DNA of 64,000 bases from DATGLG01 sp035294245 (lineage in GTDB: Bacteria; Pseudomonadota; Alphaproteobacteria; JACZXZ01): positions 1 to 64,000 of the forward strand of contig DATGLG010000042.1 in assembly GCA_035294245.1 (NCBI GenBank). Direction: 5' to 3'. Position 1 is the first letter of the stretch; each line of letters opens with the position of its first letter. The notes under the pieces were generated by a model. That model saw nothing but the letters and a program-made list of their open reading frames with translations, was not told where the DNA came from and ran no database searches. The position numbers and the translations under genes are program-made. Below, piece by piece: positions 61,421-64,000 of the stretch.

Positions 61421-61675
61421 GAATCGACCGATCGATGCCGATAGCGGCTGAAACCGAGCAGATCGCGGATCGTCGAAATTCGTGTTTGAAATCAAGAGCG
61501 CAAATTTTTGACGGATCGGCGAGACGGTTTTTAGTCGTGTGCAGAAAAAAATTTGTGGCGTTAAGCCAGTATGTTACGACGCCTCAGAACAATTGAGTGG
61601 GAGTGAGGAGTATGAGATATTCCGGAGAGCTTTCGAGGGAAATAGCGTAGGAAAAATAGAAGGTTATGGGATAGC
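61421..61675. repeat. Island right-end sequence, copy at the third att site
   Basis: This copy is related to 52865-53110 and, for its first 70 bases, to 25794-25863. The stretch 61305-61982 otherwise shows no supported gene. Confidence 0.7.
61591..61606 (+). other. att copy 3 (right end of the tandem array)
   Basis: AATTGAGTGGGAGTGA shares the 12-base core GAGTGGGARTGA with the guaA end and the copy at 53037. The chromosome or another element resumes to its right. Confidence 0.75.
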
Positions 61676-61982
61676 TCATTGATCATTCGCCATCGCCTCT
61701 CCGCGCCGTCGTTCGGCCAAGTTATTGGCTGACGGGAGTCGACATCCGCGGCGGACGGACCAGATCGAACCATTTGACGGTTCTTCCGACGGTTTGCTCA
61801 GTGCAAGCCTGAAAAACCGAGGTACGCCCATCGAAGCCCATGACCCGTTGCCTGCGGCGCGGTTCTTGTTGGCGGGCTCGGGCTGTAGGATTGGCGCGGC
61901 CAGCAAACCCGAACCGCTGCGAAATTCTGATACTTCGGTTGAATGTCCCACGTGAAATTTTCGCGGAACGGAATACACGCCA

Positions 61983-64000
61983 ATGAAAGCAAAACGCCGA
62001 AGCCCAAACCGCACGCCTCAGAAAAAGGAACCCAAGCTCTCGCGCACCCATGCGCCCGCCGATCTGTCGCCCGCGGAATGGCAGAGAGCTTTGCGCCGCC
62101 AGTTCGGCCGCGAGCAAGCTTTCGAGCTAGAGAATCTGACAAGCGAACCGTTTTTCTCCGAGTTTCGGGTCAGCAATCCTGCCGCGAAATCGAGCTACCG
62201 CGTGGCGATTCGGGGCATGGGGCCTGGCGGCAATTTCTGCTCATGCCCCGACTATGCGACGAACGAGCTCGGGACCTGCAAGCACATCGAGTTCACGCTC
62301 GCACGGCTGGAAAAGAAGCGCGGCGCCAAAACCGCGTTTGCACGGGGCTACCAGCCAGCTTTCTCAGAGCTGTATCTACGCAACGACGGCAGGCGCCGTA
62401 TTCATTTTCGGGCTGGGACGGATTGCCCGCCGGCGTTGCGTGAGGCCGCCGCGGCATTGTTCGATGCCGGTCAAGGCGGGATGCTGCTGGAGGACCGTTT
62501 CGACGAGCTCGAGTCATTTGTGGCCATGGCGTCGAAGTTAGGACACGAGTTCCGCGCCTATGACGATGCGCTCGATTTCATCGCCGGAAGGCGGGATGCG
62601 GAGCGCCGTGCCGCGAAGCTCGCGGAACTGTTTCCTCAGGGTGCCACCGACCCCAAGCTCGGGGCCCTCCTGAAAGTGCCGCTCTATCCGTATCAGGCCG
62701 AAGGCGCGCTGTTCGCCGTCCGCGCGGGCAGGGCATTGATTGGCGACGACATGGGCCTCGGCAAGACTATCCAGGCCATCGCCGCCATGGAGATACTGGC
62801 GCGGCATTTCGGCGTCACAAGGGTGCTGGTGATCTGCCCGACCTCGCTGAAATACCAGTGGCAGAGCGAGATTCTGCGTTTCTCCGGCAGGCATGGCGAG
62901 ACCGCGGCGCGGGTCATCAATGCCGGCCGGGCGCAGCGTCAGAACGATTATCGTTTGGACGATTTTTGCAAGATCACGAATTTCGAGAAGCTCTCGCCCG
63001 ACCTCGATCTGATTGCCGCCTGGGCGCCCGATCTCGTGATCGTCGACGAAGCGCAGCGGGTGAAAAACTGGAACACCATCGCGGCGCGGGCTTTGAAGCG
63101 CATCGACAGCCCCTACGCAATCGTGCTGACCGGCACCCCCTTGGAGAACAAGCTCGAAGAGCTGATCTCGATCGTCCAGTTCATCGATCAGCACCGGCTG
63201 GGGCCGGCCTGGAAGCTGCTGCACGAGCATCAGGTCAAGGACGAAGGCGGGCGCGTCACCGGCTATACCGGGCTCGAGAAGATCGGTCAGACACTCGCGC
63301 CAATCATGATCCGCCGCCGCAAATCCGAGGTGCTGAAGCAATTGCCAAACCGTCTTGACCAGAACCTTCTGGTACCAATGACGGAGATGCAGATGCTCTA
63401 TCACCAGGAAAACGCCGACGTGGTGGCGAAAATCGTCCAGCGCTGGCGGAGAACCCGGTTCCTGTCGGACAAGGACCAGCGGCGGCTGACCTGCGCGCTG
63501 CAGAATATGCGCATGTCTTGCAACAGCACCTATCTCCTGGACCAAGAGACGGACCACGGCGTCAAGGCGGATGAATTGGCGGCCCTGTTCGACGATCTGT
63601 TCGTCGAGCCGAAGGCCAAGGCCGTGGTGTTCTCGCAATGGACGCGGACCCACGATATCGTCATTCGGCGCCTCGAAGCGCGTGGCCTGGGCTATGTCAG
63701 CTTCCACGGCGGTGTGCCGTCGGACAAGCGGCCGGCGCTCGTCGAGCGCTTTCGCGACGATCCCGCCTGCCGGGTGTTCCTGTCCACCGACGCCGGCAGC
63801 ACGGGCCTCAATCTGCAGCATGCCTCGGCTCTCGTGAACATGGACCTGCCGTGGAATCCGGCTGTATTGGGGCAGCGCATTGCGCGGATCCATCGTATCG
63901 GCCAGGCGCGGCCGGTGCGGGTCATCAATTTCGTCGCGAAGGGCACCATCGAGGAAGGGATGCTTTCGGTGCTGGCGTTCAAGCGCTCGCTGTCGGCAGG
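61983..64000 (+). CDS. SWIM zinc-finger SNF2-family helicase (partial, runs off the edge)
   Basis: The 672 codons present start MKAKRRSPNRTPQKKEPKLS. A SWIM-type zinc finger follows ('FCSCPDYATNELGTCKHIEF', about residues 85-105). The SNF2 motor has 'LIGDDMGLGKTIQAIAAMEI' (I), 'LVICPTSLKYQWQSEI' (Ia), 'LVIVDEAQRVKNW' (II), 'IVLTGTPLENKLEELISIVQ' (III), 'AVVFSQWTRT' (IV), 'STDAGSTGLNLQHAS' (V) and 'RIHRIGQARPV' (VI). It may remodel protein-DNA or nucleic-acid complexes. It lies just outside the third att copy, so it may be the chromosomal gene next to guaA before the islands came in. The C-terminus is missing. Confidence 0.92.
   Translation, partial: MKAKRRSPNRTPQKKEPKLSRTHAPADLSPAEWQRALRRQFGREQAFELENLTSEPFFSEFRVSNPAAKSSYRVAIRGMGPGGNFCSCPDYATNELGTCKHIEFTLARLEKKRGAKTAFARGYQPAFSELYLRNDGRRRIHFRAGTDCPPALREAAAALFDAGQGGMLLEDRFDELESFVAMASKLGHEFRAYDDALDFIAGRRDAERRAAKLAELFPQGATDPKLGALLKVPLYPYQAEGALFAVRAGRALIGDDMGLGKTIQAIAAMEILARHFGVTRVLVICPTSLKYQWQSEILRFSGRHGETAARVINAGRAQRQNDYRLDDFCKITNFEKLSPDLDLIAAWAPDLVIVDEAQRVKNWNTIAARALKRIDSPYAIVLTGTPLENKLEELISIVQFIDQHRLGPAWKLLHEHQVKDEGGRVTGYTGLEKIGQTLAPIMIRRRKSEVLKQLPNRLDQNLLVPMTEMQMLYHQENADVVAKIVQRWRRTRFLSDKDQRRLTCALQNMRMSCNSTYLLDQETDHGVKADELAALFDDLFVEPKAKAVVFSQWTRTHDIVIRRLEARGLGYVSFHGGVPSDKRPALVERFRDDPACRVFLSTDAGSTGLNLQHASALVNMDLPWNPAVLGQRIARIHRIGQARPVRVINFVAKGTIEEGMLSVLAFKRSLSA

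Larger units (their letters stand above)
53037..61606 (+). mobile_element. Island 2: integrase-less att-bounded type III-B CRISPR-Cmr island
   Basis: It is bounded by att copies 2 and 3 in the same orientation and contains only the Cmr operon and its effector. No recombinase gene is present. The 279 bases between att copy 2 and cmr1 end in TGACGGTCTTTTT plus a G-rich ribosome-binding site, like the 294 bases between guaA and the integrase gene. Confidence 0.65.

Noticed and set aside
61421..61490. Possible CRISPR repeat near the Cmr operon (similar sequences at 25794 and 52869)
   Set aside because: The copies are single, kilobases apart and tied to island ends; there is no regular repeat-spacer spacing. 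No array was seen anywhere in the window.
62538..63893. 451-residue minus-strand frame at the right edge
   Set aside because: Antisense to a clear SNF2 helicase with all motor motifs on the plus strand.

Overview
The window is high-GC DNA of alphaproteobacterial type. Part of its left side is a conserved housekeeping block (ppx/gppA, rlmE, guaB, rsmB, a GNAT gene, guaA). The ICE-type genes to the right (ardC, a large ParB-like gene, a strawberry-notch fragment, trbG/trbI/DUF2274) are of a kind common in alphaproteobacterial integrative elements. I cannot name the genus.

1-10075, chromosome. The tail of a branched-chain amino acid binding protein is followed by two L,D-transpeptidase genes that flank a small Lpp-like lipoprotein ending in lysine. 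Next come tRNA-Gln(CTG), the ppx-rlmE-guaB-rsmB-GNAT run, and guaA.

10060-53048, island 1. A tyrosine recombinase gene follows guaA. The end of guaA (GATCGAGTGGGAATGA) recurs almost exactly at 53033 and, more diverged, at 61591. This marks two islands in tandem at the guaA 3' end. Island 1 holds a damaged ICE backbone (11.6-24.4 kb) in which a deletion has joined the start of a strawberry-notch gene to the end of trbG, so most transfer genes are gone. Cargo follows: an ABM-like gene, a YdeI-like gene, hipBA, an AIPR gene convergent with a vsr-dcm-nurA-herA operon, and a GTPase/mini-ORF/PIN-like operon under a striking inverted operator.

38681-52698, nested cassette. It is bounded by 125-bp direct repeats (119/125 identical by eye). 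It encodes a complete ubiquitin-like conjugation operon (Ubl, E2-like, JAB, E1) of the Bil kind. Upstream lie a sigma-like factor, an HTH protein and an unusual ImmA/IrrE-UvrD-Cys-rich nuclease fusion. A YhaO/YhaN (SbcDC-like) pair follows. A 12-bp motif is shared by the leaders of the sigma gene and the Ubl gene.

53037-61606, island 2. It is a compact type III-B Cmr operon (cmr1-cmr6, with an intact GGDD in Cas10) plus a CARF-HEPN effector with an extra C-terminal domain. There is no integrase, cas1, cas2, cas6 or CRISPR array, so it looks like an att-bounded passenger that depends on others for movement and crRNA.

61607-64000. A non-coding stretch leads to a SWIM-SNF2 helicase gene that runs off the right edge.

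The region as a whole is a defence island built by serial insertion at guaA. The best candidates for new biology are the Bil operon with its sigma/HTH/protease-helicase regulators, the GTPase-PIN operon, the AIPR/HerA-NurA/Dcm/Vsr group, and the integrase-less Cmr island.
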